From: Nageia nagi
Lineage: Eukaryota; Pinophyta
Assembly (NCBI GenBank): GCA_050084985.1
Contig: JBITNC010000001.1
Location: 61,690,001 to 61,754,000 of the forward strand
Direction: 5' to 3'
Length of the DNA: 64,000 bases
Positions 37,201 through 48,633 of this stretch are shown here, one piece after another (within the stretch, counting starts at the first letter, position 1; each line of letters opens with the position of its first letter). The translations under genes were made by a program, and so were the position numbers. The notes below the pieces were generated by a model. That model worked only from the letters and a program-made list of their open reading frames with translations, was not told where the DNA came from and made no database searches.

Positions 37201-37914
37201 CTAAGTTACAAAACAAAAATAAAGACATGCTTGCAAAGCTTGATAAGAAAAAAGTTAGAATTTGATAAGGGCTTGATAGAAATAAAGGTTGACTTATATA
37301 ATGTAAATCAAACCATACAAGATATTAAAGATTAGGTTAAAGTTATAATTGGCCAAAAGGTCAACCAAGTTGAGGTTGAGTTACAAACCATCATAGCATA
37401 TAACAAAGTATTATCTGATGATAATTTGAAACTATTGTTGCTCATAAAAGGCTTCAAAAAATATTTGGTAGAGTAAGTCAAACATAGGATAGTGACCTTA
37501 TCACATTTGAATTTGTTAAAGAACAAACATTGCAAGCCATCAAAAAGTTTAACATGTAGACCACTCTCCACTGGTTGGCTATAGATATACCAAGGTTAGT
37601 TATTAAGAAAATGTAGAGTTGGTTGAGTGTCTTGACTGAGAAAGATATAATTGCAATTACTTCTTGACAAAGAAAATAATATTTGAGAAGGATTTGGGAT
37701 ATATGTGAAATCTAAAATTTGGTGTTCAACGTAGACATTGGTAAACACCAAATCACAATAGAGTTAGGATTTATTAACAAATTATTTAATTCTTTGATTG
37801 AAATGAAAGCTTCCAAATTATAGGAGGAACAAAATGTATAAATTAGTGTTGTCAGTTGGGTAGCCAATACCATTCAATTCCTTGAGTAGTCTTTATTTGA
37901 GAAGCAAATATTCT
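34222..37914 (+). pseudogene. Element A long extra ORF downstream of integrase (about 1,200 codons, decayed)
   Basis: From ATG 34222 one frame stays readable to about 35570, with stops at places where CAA, CAG or TGG would restore sense. It includes the open stretch 35089-35376 (HSSYLWWVLAHQNFDKLVEA, RVPFLSKLHGLYYEFMDTF). After a frameshift the frame goes on (CKDNIIEFVVQNFKMDMVEA, LTDLGWGPNKVHYFTKFRFE), then a charged, proline-poor middle. A coiled-coil-like end follows (about 37080-37700: KLNKQIDQYKKDC, NKNKDMLAKL). The stop at 37912-37914 falls at the right LTR start. I recognise no domain: no signal peptide, no Env-like membrane anchor, no plant mobile domain. A protein of this size after integrase is unusual for plant gypsy elements. 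Confidence 0.6.
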
Positions 37915-39473
37915 AAGGAAATGTCTAGGAGTATTATAAATACAATGTCTAGGAGTTGTAAATATAGTGTATAGGAGTTGTTGTAAATATAGTGTCCAAA
38001 AGTTTTTATAAATACACTATTTAAAAGTTTTTGTAAATACACTATCTAGGAGTTTTTGTAAATATAAGTTGAAGTTATGTACAAATAATCAACAGAAGAT
38101 GCCCAAAAGTAAATAAAGCCCACCAATTTTTAATATTGACATCAAAAATTTTGGTTAAAATTAGTATGTCTTAGAATAAGTAATGGTGGGTGATGATTCA
38201 TGAAGATACCAAATAGAGCCCACCAATGTTGAGTGATAATGTCAAAAATTTTGGCTAAAATCAATGGGTGTTAGAATATGTAATGGTGAATGATGATTAA
38301 TGAATATATCAAATAGATCCCATTGATGTTGAGTGATGATGTTAGAACTTTTGGCTAAAATCAATAGGTACTAAGAAGAGCTATATCATCAATAGAACCA
38401 TAAAAATAAATAAGACATTCCAAATTAAGGTAAGAGTAATGAGTAAGAAGTAACAATTGGGTCCACTTGATCTTAAGTGTTTGACCCCCAAGGCATTGTT
38501 AATATGTTAACTTCAACTCAATTCCACATAATAGTGGTAGTTTGCTCTCAGACTAAGTTGATACACTATTCACAACCCCCTATTACTCTATTCATTTAGA
38601 ACTACAATATGGACCATCAGTGGTTGCAAAGAAGTAGATAACTATTGACAAAGCATAGTACTAGATCATATCTATCAAACTATAGATGAGTACTTATTAA
38701 ATCAACTATAGTACCATATTAAATCAACTATAAGGACAAAGAAGAAATAGTCAATGATATGTTAGGAGGATTGTAGCTCAATGAATATGACTTTTTAAAA
38801 ATTGCAAATTCTTAGATAGTCATGTTGTTGGTACTTATTTACTGTGTAATCTAACAAAATTGTAATATTTATTGTAAATAGTTTTCTTTGGTAGCTTCAA
38901 TCAAGATGAGTAATTATGTATATTAACGATAGATAAAAACCCAATAGGGCATGTAAATGTATAAATTGTGGACTATTAGAAATCAATGAGGTCAGATATT
39001 CTAGCAAATTTGCCTAGGTATGTAAAATGCTTTCATATATGATAATGAAAATAGATAATGCTTTACCTTTTTGCAACAAGTGGCTATTTATTGATTTTGT
39101 AAATGTTATGTATGAGATATTGTCTTAAGTTATGGGTGTGTATTATGATTGCGAGACCCCAAGGGTAAGATAGCTCACTATTCTTAATCTTGGTTATGGA
39201 TTACTACCTATGTTGCAATGCTTAGGCTGTGGATTTCTTATTTATATTTTAGTTTAATGTGTTCATCCCTTTCTAGTAACTCTCTACCTTTTATCTCTTT
39301 TATGTTACTTTAAACCTTTACAATTTATAGGAATCGACCAATAACCTAAAGATTGAGTTGAAAACCAACATGAGTGCATTCCCACCACCTTATGTGCTTT
39401 CAAGGAACCTACTATTGTAGAAAATGTAGAACTTGACCAAACCAAACCTTTTAAGGTTACATTATACTGATCA
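37896..39473 (+). repeat. Element A 3' LTR
   Basis: Direct repeat of 9525-11095. It shares the 25-bp array (about 37920-38065) and the 100-bp array (about 38105-38370) in the same order. It ends near TGATCA, directly followed by copia protease sequence of element C. Confidence 0.65.
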
Positions 39474-41940
39474 ATGATTATCTTGATAGTAGATATTAAA
39501 ATCATATGATTGTGAACAAAAGTTTATTTTTTCAACTTGAGAAAAATACTTTCAAAAAAGTTTGATTTGATGATAATAATCAAGTTGACATTATCAATAA
39601 AGGTACTATTTATTTTAAAGCAAAGAATAATAATATTATGCATATGCATGACACTTTGTATGTTCTTAGATTAAAGAACAATATCCTTAGCATTAGCCAA
39701 ATGTGCTTGAAAGACTATTGTTTAGTCTTCTGGAAGAAAACCTACACCATAACCAATGAGGCTAATAAGTAGATTATCGCAACTATTCTCATATCTAAGA
39801 ATCACATGTATATGTTGAGGATGTAACCAAGGATAGTAAAATTTTTAAAATCCACCATTGATCTTACTTAGTTTTGGCACCAGAGATGTGGCTACATCAA
39901 CTTCAACTCACTCTATGGATTGCCTAAGCTTGTGAGAGGTATGCCAACCTTCTCACTACCTCTTGTCACTTTGTGTGAGAGTTGCATTTCTAGAAAATAA
40001 CATAGAGAGAAGTTTTAATCTCACTCACACCATGCAAAGGCATATTTGGAATTGGTTCATGTTGATATTTGTGGACCTATGTAGACTCCCACCTTGGCCA
40101 AGTGTAGGTATATACTTATATTTATTGATAATTTTTCTCAAATGAGTTGGTTGTATTTTTTGTAGGTCAAATTAAATACCTTTGAAACTTTCATCAAGTT
40201 CAAGGTACTTGTTGAGAATTAATCCTACTATCACCTTAAAAAGTTTTAGATAGATCATAGTGATGAATTCACTTCTAATAAGTTTAAAGAAATTTTCTAG
40301 AAACATGGGATTAAGTAGTACACCACTACCTACACTCCATAATAGAATGAAGTAGAGGAGAGAAAGAATCAGATAGTCATTAAGATGGCCTAGAGCATGC
40401 TAAAGGAAATGGGAATGGAAAATAAATTATATGGAGAAGCTATGCACACTACTATATACATATGAAATCATTACCCTACCAAGGTCATGCAACATTCAAC
40501 CCCCTATGAGACTTGTTTTGGAAAGAAACCTAGTCTCTTGTACCTTCAAATTTTTGGCTCTACCTGTTATGTGCATGTGTCCAAGGAAAAAAGAAAAAAT
40601 TGGATGAAAAATCCATCAAATATATCTTTGTGGGATACTATGATAAGTCCAAATCCTATGAGTACTATGATCTAGTTTCTTAAAAAATTGCATATCAATT
40701 AGTATGTGATCTTTCATGAAGGAGGAGCATACAAGAATGATTTTGATGCCCTAACATCACTCCAAAAATTGAGGAATCTAATGTGGATGCTCTAGTTGAG
40801 CCATTGTAGCCTAATTACCATCTCCATCCTCAATTGGCCAACCTTTTATGGCTTAAATTCCTTCCAAGAGAAGGATTTCTAGAGATCATTTGGAATCTCA
40901 AATGTTGGATAAGGAATTTAGTAGAAGAGTGACCCAACAAAAAGCAAGGGAGGGGTGATCAAATCACCAATTATGCTTTAATATACTCTTTTGTTGTTGA
41001 GACCTCCAAATTTAAAGAAGCTATTACAAATGAAGATTGGGAAAAGGCCATGGAGTATGAGATTGAATAGATCTAAAAGAATGACTCTTGGAAGTTTGTC
41101 CCTCATACAAAGCACCAAAATGTTATTAGAGTTGAATGGATTTATAATCTCAATCACAATGTTGATGGTAGCATTGCTAAACATAAGGCCTAGCTGGTGG
41201 CTAAGGGATATGTTCAAAATAAAGGGATTGATTATGAATGGAATTTTGTATCAGTTTCTAGACTTGAAACAATCCACTCTCTTTTTACTTTATAATCATA
41301 TTTTGGCCTTAGTTTGTACCCAATGGATGTCAATTCTACCTTCCTTAATGGAGAGTTAATGGAAGAAGTATATGTGAATCAACCACAAGGATTCACTATT
41401 GCTAACCATGAGAATAAAGTGTACCATCTAAAGAAAGCTCTCTATGGGCTCAAGCAAGAACTTGGAGCCTAGTATTCTTGGATAGATACCTACTTCCATT
41501 TGAATGGTTATCAGAGGTTCTCCATAGAAACTACCCTATATAGTAAGGTAACTAGACATGATTTTATCATCATCTATTTGAATGTTGATGATATTATATT
41601 CATGAGCACTTCCTCTTCCATAATGCATAATTTCAAAACTAACATAATTAGGAAGTTTGAGATGAGTGATTTGGGTGACATGCAATACTTTATTAGTATG
41701 AAAGTTTAACAATCATTCTTTGATATCTTCATCACTCAATCCAATTATGTTGATGACATGCTTAATAGGTTTTTCATGAAGGATTGGAAACTTATTGACA
41801 CTCCAGTAGTGCTTGCCACCAAACTTATGAAGGAGTATTCTACTCCTCTTATGGATGCCATCCTATACCAGTCACTTGTTGGTAGTTTGATGTATCTCAC
41901 TACCACCTGACCAAATATCATGTATGCATAATTCTTTAAA
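39474..41940 (+). pseudogene. Element C protease, integrase and partial reverse transcriptase (copia, decayed)
   Basis: Protease remnant at 39484: LDS then NHMIVNKSL where the family has LDSGCSNHM. Then DTLYVLRLKNNILSISQMC. Integrase: zinc region with CESCISRK, LVHVDICGPM (first D, near 40060), DHSDEFTSNKF (second D replaced in LDHGGEF-type motif), NEVEERKNQ (E, near 40350). [40 protein letters not shown] near 41435, LNVDDIIFMS near 41575 (catalytic DD), and LVGSLMYLTTT near 41875. It breaks off near 41940 before RNase H. The order protease-integrase-RT is copia. Confidence 0.85.
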
Positions 41941-42729
41941 GAAATGTATGTTAATATGATATAATGGTATTTTAGATTCAATTGGTATGTAAGATGTAAA
42001 TTTTGCAATGAAGTTTTATTACAATAAATTAAAAGTATTCAATTTTCTAAATAATAAATAAATAAAATGAAATATTGCAATCATTATTTTATTTTTCATA
42101 AGAGTATAAATATTTTTCATATTTTAATTCATAAACTTTTGGGGTATTTTGGTAATTTTCATGAACTTTTAAAAGGGAATTTTTGTAATTTTTGAATATT
42201 GAAGGGTATTTTAGTAATTTTATGAATTTATAAGGGTGTTTTGGTAATTTTTATCAATTATGGGGTATTTTGGTAAATTTCCCTTATTTTTATTATTTCT
42301 ACTATTTCCCTTATAATTTCATTATGAGACAATTTTATAATCCTCTCTTCATTTAGTTATTGAAGTAACTCATACTTGATATCATTTTCTTCTTCTATCC
42401 ATCCAAGGTATGATTGTAAAGATTTTTTCATCAAATTTTAAATTTCCTTATTCTTATATTCCTTTTGTATGCTAATTTCACCTTCAAAACCTATCTATTG
42501 GATAAGGCTTCCATCATCAAACCCATATTCATCTACTATTTCTTCTAGTGGGTGTTATTTTTGATCTATTAGACCTTCTTAATTCACCTAGTCAGATTCT
42601 TTTGCTTACTTTTCTTGAAATAATCCATCTAATATCATTGTGTTCATAGTGTCAATACTAGATTTTATAATATGTGATCTTGACTGAATTCATGATTTTC
42701 TTCTTTTTCTATTATTTATTCTATTGATG
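41941..42729. other. AT-rich unassigned DNA with a 30-bp tandem array
   Basis: No gene seen. At about 42139-42285 five worn units of about 30 bp share the phrase GGGTATTTTGGTAATTTT. It separates the truncated copia element C from element F. Confidence 0.5.
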
Positions 42730-44236
42730 TGTAATGCCCCCATTTTTTAGGTGTTTTCCCATTTCAACTCTAGTAAATGGGAACATTAATTGAGAAGTGT
42801 TTTAGGCTATTTTTGTATAATTTGGCTAAAATTATGTAAATTCCACTTAGAGACTTAATAAAGCTTTAATTATGAAATAAATGGCCCTTTTATTTATTTA
42901 TTTTTATTTAATTATTTAGCAAAATACCAATAAATATTGTATTTATGATACCAAGGAAACTATAATTGTAAATGCAATATTAGTCTTATTAAATTAGGTA
43001 TTGCATATTTTATCCTTATTGATTGTAATATTAGAATTAAATGTATCTATAGTCATTAGTGCTCCTCTCTTCAAGGTAGAGAATCCCCCAGGTGATTCTA
43101 CCATCAATAAGGAAATTTGGAGTGCTAATGATGGACCTGACATGTTGAACTAGGAATTAACAATCTCAAGGCAAGTAGATAACCCTAGAGCATGGACATT
43201 GTGTATGGGAGCATCTGAAGATCCTACATTAGTCTTCCTAAGCACATGGATTGATGGCATTTATCACAAGGTGCTTTGTTATCAGCCCCTCTTGGATGTT
43301 ATCTTTCCTATCCCTTGGATAAAATTTAACTCATCCTAAGACTTCCTGTATTGGATATTACATACAAGAGCACACACATCACATCTCTACATCATCAGAT
43401 GATTCCAATGCAAGATTAGAAGATTATTATCTTTACATATAAAAGGAGAACTCATAGTTATTATGAGATATATTGAACTTGATTATAAACCCTTTAGTTT
43501 GAATTGAGTGGAGACTCTATCTTAGCCATTTATGGGGAGACCTACATTTGAGGTATCAAGGGGAGAGGAGGCTATCTTCAAATGTACTCTAGGAATATTG
43601 AAAGGAATGTTTCTTGTTCAATCATAATTGTTGCAAAGTAGACCTAATCTTACCTCACTACTTCTGGGATTGGTGAGGCCTTGGGGCCATTTGAAATAAC
43701 CCTATAGGATACAATTTTGGCATGAAATTTGTAGGTTGATAAAAGTATTATAATTATGCTTTATCTTTACTTATCAATAAAAATTACTTTTTATTTTAAA
43801 AATATTAATATTTATCTCCTTATGCTTGGATGTTATATTTGGAAGCATTGTTTCATTATCAAATTACTATTTATTCTTCCTAGTTACAACATTGGATTTG
43901 GAGTGTTATTTTCATTATTCATTTCCTATTTTGGCTCTCCAACTAGGAAATTAGATTTTTCATGGTATTTTGGCATTAATAATTCATAATGTTGTTACTT
44001 GATTGAGTTGTTGGAATATTGGAGGTATTTGCATCTTTGATTTTGTAATTTTCTCAATATAACTAGATGTTGTATTTGTGTATGATTTTTAGATTAATAT
44101 TGTTAAAACTATCATCAAAATCAAGTTGTTGGATATTTGGTACATGTTTAGCTTGTTTGGAGTAGCTTATAAGATAGAAGTCAAACATTCATATCCTAAG
44201 AAATATTTGAGAAGTGAGTTTAGAAATGACTCATCA
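42730..44236 (+). repeat. Element F 5' LTR
   Basis: Starts TGTAATGCCCCC, ends ACTCATCA, about 1.5 kb. It shares many long phrases with 62717-64000, such as GACTTAATAAAGCTTTAATT. At about 43145-43415 it contains a worn reading frame that is also readable in the other copy. Confidence 0.7.
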
Positions 44237-44239
44237 TAG

Positions 44240-44252
44240 TGGTATCAAAGCC
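44240..44252 (+). promoter_or_regulatory. Primer-binding site of element F
   Basis: TGGTATCAAAGCC, three bases after the LTR end, close to the plant initiator tRNA-Met PBS TGGTATCAGAGCC. Confidence 0.75.
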
Positions 44253-44699
44253 TTGATTTTGCCATCTTGTTGGGAATCATGGGTATCATTCATAGAGGGT
44301 TTCAAGTTCAAGATAGAGAAAGATTAAAGATTAGAATACCCACATCATAGTGGTATCACACATAGGAGAATTGCTGAAGCAAAGTTATACTTGCTCTTGC
44401 TGTTGGGTAAGAGTTGAGGAGTTTTTGCTAAAGGATATTGTTGGAGGAGTTGGAGAAGCTATAGAAGAATTATTGTGATATTTTGTTGGATCATAGTGCT
44501 ATTTATAAAGAGTTTTTGTTTTCCTACTAAAGAGTGCAGTTCACATAACATTCTAGTGGTCATTTTGAAGAAGTTTTAGGGGACTCTTAGAGCCCTATTG
44601 TCAAGTTGAAGTTTGTTCTCAATTTAGTTTTGAGTTTGGGGAGGAATAAGTGTGTTTGGAGAGTCTAAACTTATATGGGACTAGATGTTGATGTTCTAT

Positions 44700-45320
44700 G
44701 AGCTACTTTGTAGCTCATTCAATATTTTGAGGATCCTTTAAGGCAGATATTGGTATTTTGAGGGAATTTTAATGCCTAAAGCTATATTTTAGTACCACTA
44801 CAAGTTAGATGTTGGTATTTTAAGAGGGTTTATTTACCTAATGCTACATTTTGAGACCATTTGAGGTTAGATGTTGCATTTTTGGGTCACAAGAGGTTGT
44901 ACATTACAACATTAAGGGTATTTTCAATCCTAAATTTGCATTTTGAGCTCTTTAGGAGGAATCCATTAGTAATTTGAGTGCTTTTTAGAGGTTTGTTTTT
45001 GCATTTTAAGGCCACTTGAAGGAGTATGTTGGCCAGTAGGGAGAATTTTAAGACTTCTACTACATTTTAGAGTAATTTTTGGGTAAACATTGGTACATTG
45101 GAGGAGTTTTGAGGTCCATTCTACTTTTCAATATAATTTGAGGCCAAATGTTGCATACTAAAGATATTTTAGATGATATCTCAGCATTTTGAGTGTCCAA
45201 TAGGCCAACTGTTGAGTTACTAGGAGGTTTTTCGAAACCTTTGCTACATTTTGGAGATACTTGAAGTGGTACATTGGCTTACAGAGGCTAATTGGGTATT
45301 TTAGCTACATCATGGGTGTC
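44700..45320. repeat. Degenerate tandem array, about 62-bp unit, about ten copies
   Basis: The phrase CTACATTTTGAG followed by a TGAGGTTAGATGTTG-type string recurs near 44722, 44785, 44850, 44940, 45000, 45062, 45122, 45183, 45243 and 45303. Spacing is mostly 60-65 bp. Copies are worn, so register was judged by eye. Confidence 0.7.
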
Positions 45321-45871
45321 ATTACTTGTAAGTATTAACTTATTTTATTAATGGAAAATAAGTGTTGATAAATTTGCAAGGTTTTTTAGACTTATTAGAT
45401 ACTATTTTCTAAAAAATTTGAAGCCTCAAGTTACTAGAAGGATGACATTGAAAAATAAGGGAGTCAATTTATTGTTATTAACTAAATTTCATAGTGGTAT
45501 ATGAATCATGGAGGCTTGAGAAAGAGACATTGGAGTTATTTTACTACTATGATCAAAATTTAAGGTTGGAAGTGAGATGTTGGGAGTATAGGAAGCTCTT
45601 TCTGCTATGAGCTTGCAAAAACTCATCCCTTTAGGTATCTTGGCCAAATATCAAAATTTGGAATTTACTTTGCATCATTCAACTTATGTGTGTGGAATTT
45701 GAGCTTTTAGGAGACACATTCAAATTTAGAGTTTGTTCTTTGGGTCCATAACCCACAGGTTCAAAATTTGTTGATCTCATTACATCATGGTAGGACCAAA
45801 ATTCTAGGTTTGAGTAATTTGGGTATTTTACATTTTTATGATTTTTGAGTAGGAGAAATAAGGAGAAAAGC

Positions 45872-45874
<3 letters not shown>

Positions 45875-45930
<56 letters not shown>
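45875..45930. repeat. AT dinucleotide microsatellite
   Basis: About 28 uninterrupted AT units followed by TTATTTATTTA. The length is likely to vary between individuals. Confidence 0.95.
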
Positions 45931-45934
<4 letters not shown>

Positions 45935-46239
45935 TTATTTAGGAGTAGTAAGGGAGGAAAAATATTTGAAAAAATATAAGAATATTTTAATTTTTTAATT
46001 AGAAAAAAAAATTAAAAATTATTTTGGGGAATTCTATTTATTTATTTTGATAAACAAAATAAATAGGAATGATAACGTGCTATTTTTTGGATTTAACATT
46101 TTATTGTTCTCAAAAATTTGAATTTTAGAGGGAAAGTGTAATGTGATGTAAAAATACAAGTACAGTAGGTGAATGAAGGTAGGATAAAATCATAGAGGAA
46201 AACTAAGAACTAGGATATGGTATGAGCTAAGAATGAGGG

Positions 46240-47640
46240 CATATATGAATAGGCCCTTTGTATGGAACTCTTTTTCCTATGTCATATGGACTTGGGAAAG
46301 GCTTAGATTCTCCCTTCTAACCATCCTACATCAATGATCTCTGGAAGAAAAGCCAAGGTCCTCTACATGGACAAGCACCTTAATGGAGACCCAACAAATT
46401 TTGACTTCTTATAATTGATCCACATAAAAATGAAAATGGGTGCTATAAAGCCATGGTAGAAATAACTATGCTTGAGATTGATAGCCCAAATATCTAGAAT
46501 GGCATGGAAATATTTGAAGCCTATGGATTAATATTTTGATTCATTGGTCCTTGATCCCTTACATCCACCATCTTCACTTGGGCTACTCATATTTGGGTAA
46601 CCTTTAGTAGCTATTACAATGGATATTTACTAACTTTATCCACCTTTGAATAAGATTGAAACATGGTTTTTGAATAAGTTCTATGGTTTTTAGTTAGATA
46701 TGGGCTCTTCATAAAGCCTTGACACTCTCACTTCAAACCTTTGAAGGAATCAACTATTGTAGCTCTGAGTTGGGTTTGCTTCCCTAATCTCCCATAAGAA
46801 ATATGGCATGAGGATGCATTTTAAGCTATTAGAAATTAGATTAGTACATACATATATGCTTATAAGAAAATGTACTTCCACTCCTCCCTATAATACGCTA
46901 GATTATGCATCCACATAGCTTTGGACTCTCCTGTTCCTCTCAATATATTGATTAAGCTCCTAGGAAATAATATCATTTGGGATCAAACCATCAACTATGA
47001 AAACATCATGTTTATATGTAGAATCTGCTTAAAGTATGACCCTTTAGCCTAGAGTTTCCCACACATTCAGCTCAACAATTCTCTATAGGTTTTTCCATAG
47101 ATTCCTTCTAAGTTCCTAAGTAAAATCAATAAGTAAGCCCCCTCCACCTACTTAGCCACAAGTTTTTGCTAATCAATTTTTTTTCCTATCACATGAAGAC
47201 CCCATAGTATAGGATACACCCAACCCCAACTTGACCACCTTATATCTTATAGAAAATCATGAATCTAATTCCCTTGCTCAATTACTAGTAGTGCATGATC
47301 CATCTCCGAATAGTCCCTCACTCCCCTTTCATGCTTCCCTTCAATAATTAGATTAGATTGTAGAATACCTTAAATCTCCTAAATCCCCTTCTTATTATCC
47401 TCTTTTAGATCTTGCTAATACCATCCATAAAATGCCCCATTATAATAATGCTAGGAAAGCCCCTTATTTAAATCAAACCTTTAATGCTCTAAAAACCCTT
47501 AACACTAGTGTTTAAAAAACAAAGGGATGAAATACAACCTAACAAACACTTCAATAGCATGCTTAGGATTATATTGAAGGAGGTAACCAATTATATATAG
47601 ATGCTCTCTTAGAGGATAAAAAAATCCTAAAGGTTTCCCT
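46240..47640 (+). pseudogene. LINE E ORF1 (decayed)
   Basis: It reads KAKVLYMDKHLNGDPTNFDF near 46345, then a plant LINE ORF1-like stretch, and ENIMFICRICLKYDPL near 47000-47040. This matches the C-x2-C-x-x-Y-x-H knuckle found in plant LINE ORF1 (DUF4283 / zinc-knuckle proteins), with its later residues worn. The rest is serine/proline-rich and badly decayed. ORF1 binds the LINE RNA in intact families. Confidence 0.55.
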
Positions 47641-48376
47641 ATGAACCGCATCTTATGTAATATTCAAGCCCTCCACTACCTTGATGCAATAAGAATGGTT
47701 GTAAAGTTAATCATTATAGAAAAATCAATAGTTCTCATGTTACAAGAATCCAATTCTTCTAATTAATATTTTACTAAGTTAAAAAATAAAGTTTAGCCTC
47801 ATAATGATGTAGTAGTTAGTCATGCCATTTGGAGATCTAGTGTCCTCATCACCCTCTAGGATCCCTCCCATATTGAATGTGTTCCTAATCACTCCTCTCA
47901 ATATTGGCTAGTTGCAAAGGAAAACTATATATGCATAGGAAAGGTCTTTAATATCATTAAATTGTATGGCTCCTAGTATCCTCATAAAAAAAGAGAAATA
48001 TGGACCCAAATCTCCTTATGGTTGTGTCAACAATAGGATTTTCCAAGAATTTTAGGTGGTGATTTTAACATCATCAAAAACCTTACAAAAAAGCAAGGAG
48101 GTTCATGAAAGATCAAGAACATCTCAAATGATTTCAATTTTTTTACTGATAATGAGAAATTATTTAATCCCAATTGTATAAGGGCATCTTTAGCTGGTCC
48201 AACAATAGGAAGGCCAACCAACCCATCCTTGAAAAAGTTGATCACTTCCTAGTATCAATCCATTGGATCAAATATGAACATGTTCTATAAATAAAAGTTC
48301 TCCAATTTAGTAGCTATGATCATTGGTCGATAGCTCTCTCCTATACTTCCTCATTTAGACCTTCAACTTTCCCCTT
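47641..48376 (+). pseudogene. LINE E endonuclease domain (5' part of ORF2)
   Basis: It starts MNRILCNIQALHYLDAIR where plant L1 ORF2 begins with MKxxxWNxRGL. Then IVLMLQESNS (the LLQETK active-site strand, Q-E kept) and RILGGDFNIIKN near 48045-48075 (the GDFN catalytic motif). It ends in the middle of the linker to RT, where D inserted. It nicks target DNA in intact families. Confidence 0.8.
48372..48376. repeat. Target-site duplication of element D, left copy (CCCTT)
   Basis: CCCTT directly before the 5' LTR is repeated at 57883-57887 directly after the 3' LTR. Confidence 0.95.
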
Positions 48377-48429
48377 TGTTGAAGGATGTGTAACTGAGAA
48401 GTGTGATTGTAATTGTTGTCAACAAGATA

Positions 48430-48633
48430 TTGATCGGGTTCCGGAGGATTAACTAAGTTCCGGAAGTGAAGCGAGACTGTTTGATCGAGTTCCGGAGGAT
48501 TAACTAAGTTCCGGAAGTGAAGCGAGACTGTTTGATCGAGTTCCGGAGGATTACCTAAGTTCCGGAAGTGAAGCGAGACTGTTTGATCGGGTTCCGGAGG
48601 TCTAACTGTGTTCCGGAAGAGAATTGTGATTGG
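48430..48633. repeat. 51-bp tandem repeat in D LTR
   Basis: Units start TTGATCG at 48430, 48481, 48532 and 48583, spacing exactly 51; a partial unit starts at 48634. The first three are nearly identical, the fourth is diverged. The same array lies at 55861-56064 in the 3' LTR. Confidence 0.95.

Larger units (their letters stand above)
9525..39473 (+). mobile_element. Element A: decayed Ty3/gypsy retrotransposon with long 3' extra ORF; hosts element B
   Basis: Direct repeats at about 9525-11095 and 37896-39473 are its LTRs. Between them, on the + strand, come gag, protease, an RNase H-like domain, RT, RNase H (split by element B at 15664/32349), integrase, and a long decayed reading frame. 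Without B, A is about 13.3 kb. The LTRs are strongly diverged and all frames carry stops, so it is older than B. I found no target-site duplication; boundaries are good to perhaps 15 bases. The dual RNase H suggests the Tat group of plant gypsy elements or a relative. Confidence 0.75.
6863..41940 (+). mobile_element. Element C: decayed Ty1/copia retrotransposon, interrupted by elements A and B
   Basis: Left part: a presumed LTR with a TATA box, a tRNA-Met-type primer-binding site and a copia gag (8307 to about 9268). Right part: copia protease, integrase and RT resume at about 39474 and stop near 41940 before RNase H, so the 3' end and 3' LTR are missing. The protease active-site region sits exactly at the right edge of element A, which fits A having inserted into C. 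That left and right parts are one element is an inference from their order and matching level of decay. All frames are broken. Confidence 0.6.
44253..46239. other. Element F leader region with tandem repeat and AT microsatellite
   Basis: No supported gene. The phrase CATAGTGGTATCA recurs near 44346 and, worn, 45489. The middle part is a tandem array (44700-45320), and an AT microsatellite lies at 45875-45930. The gag of F would be expected here, but no gag motif is readable. Confidence 0.5.
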
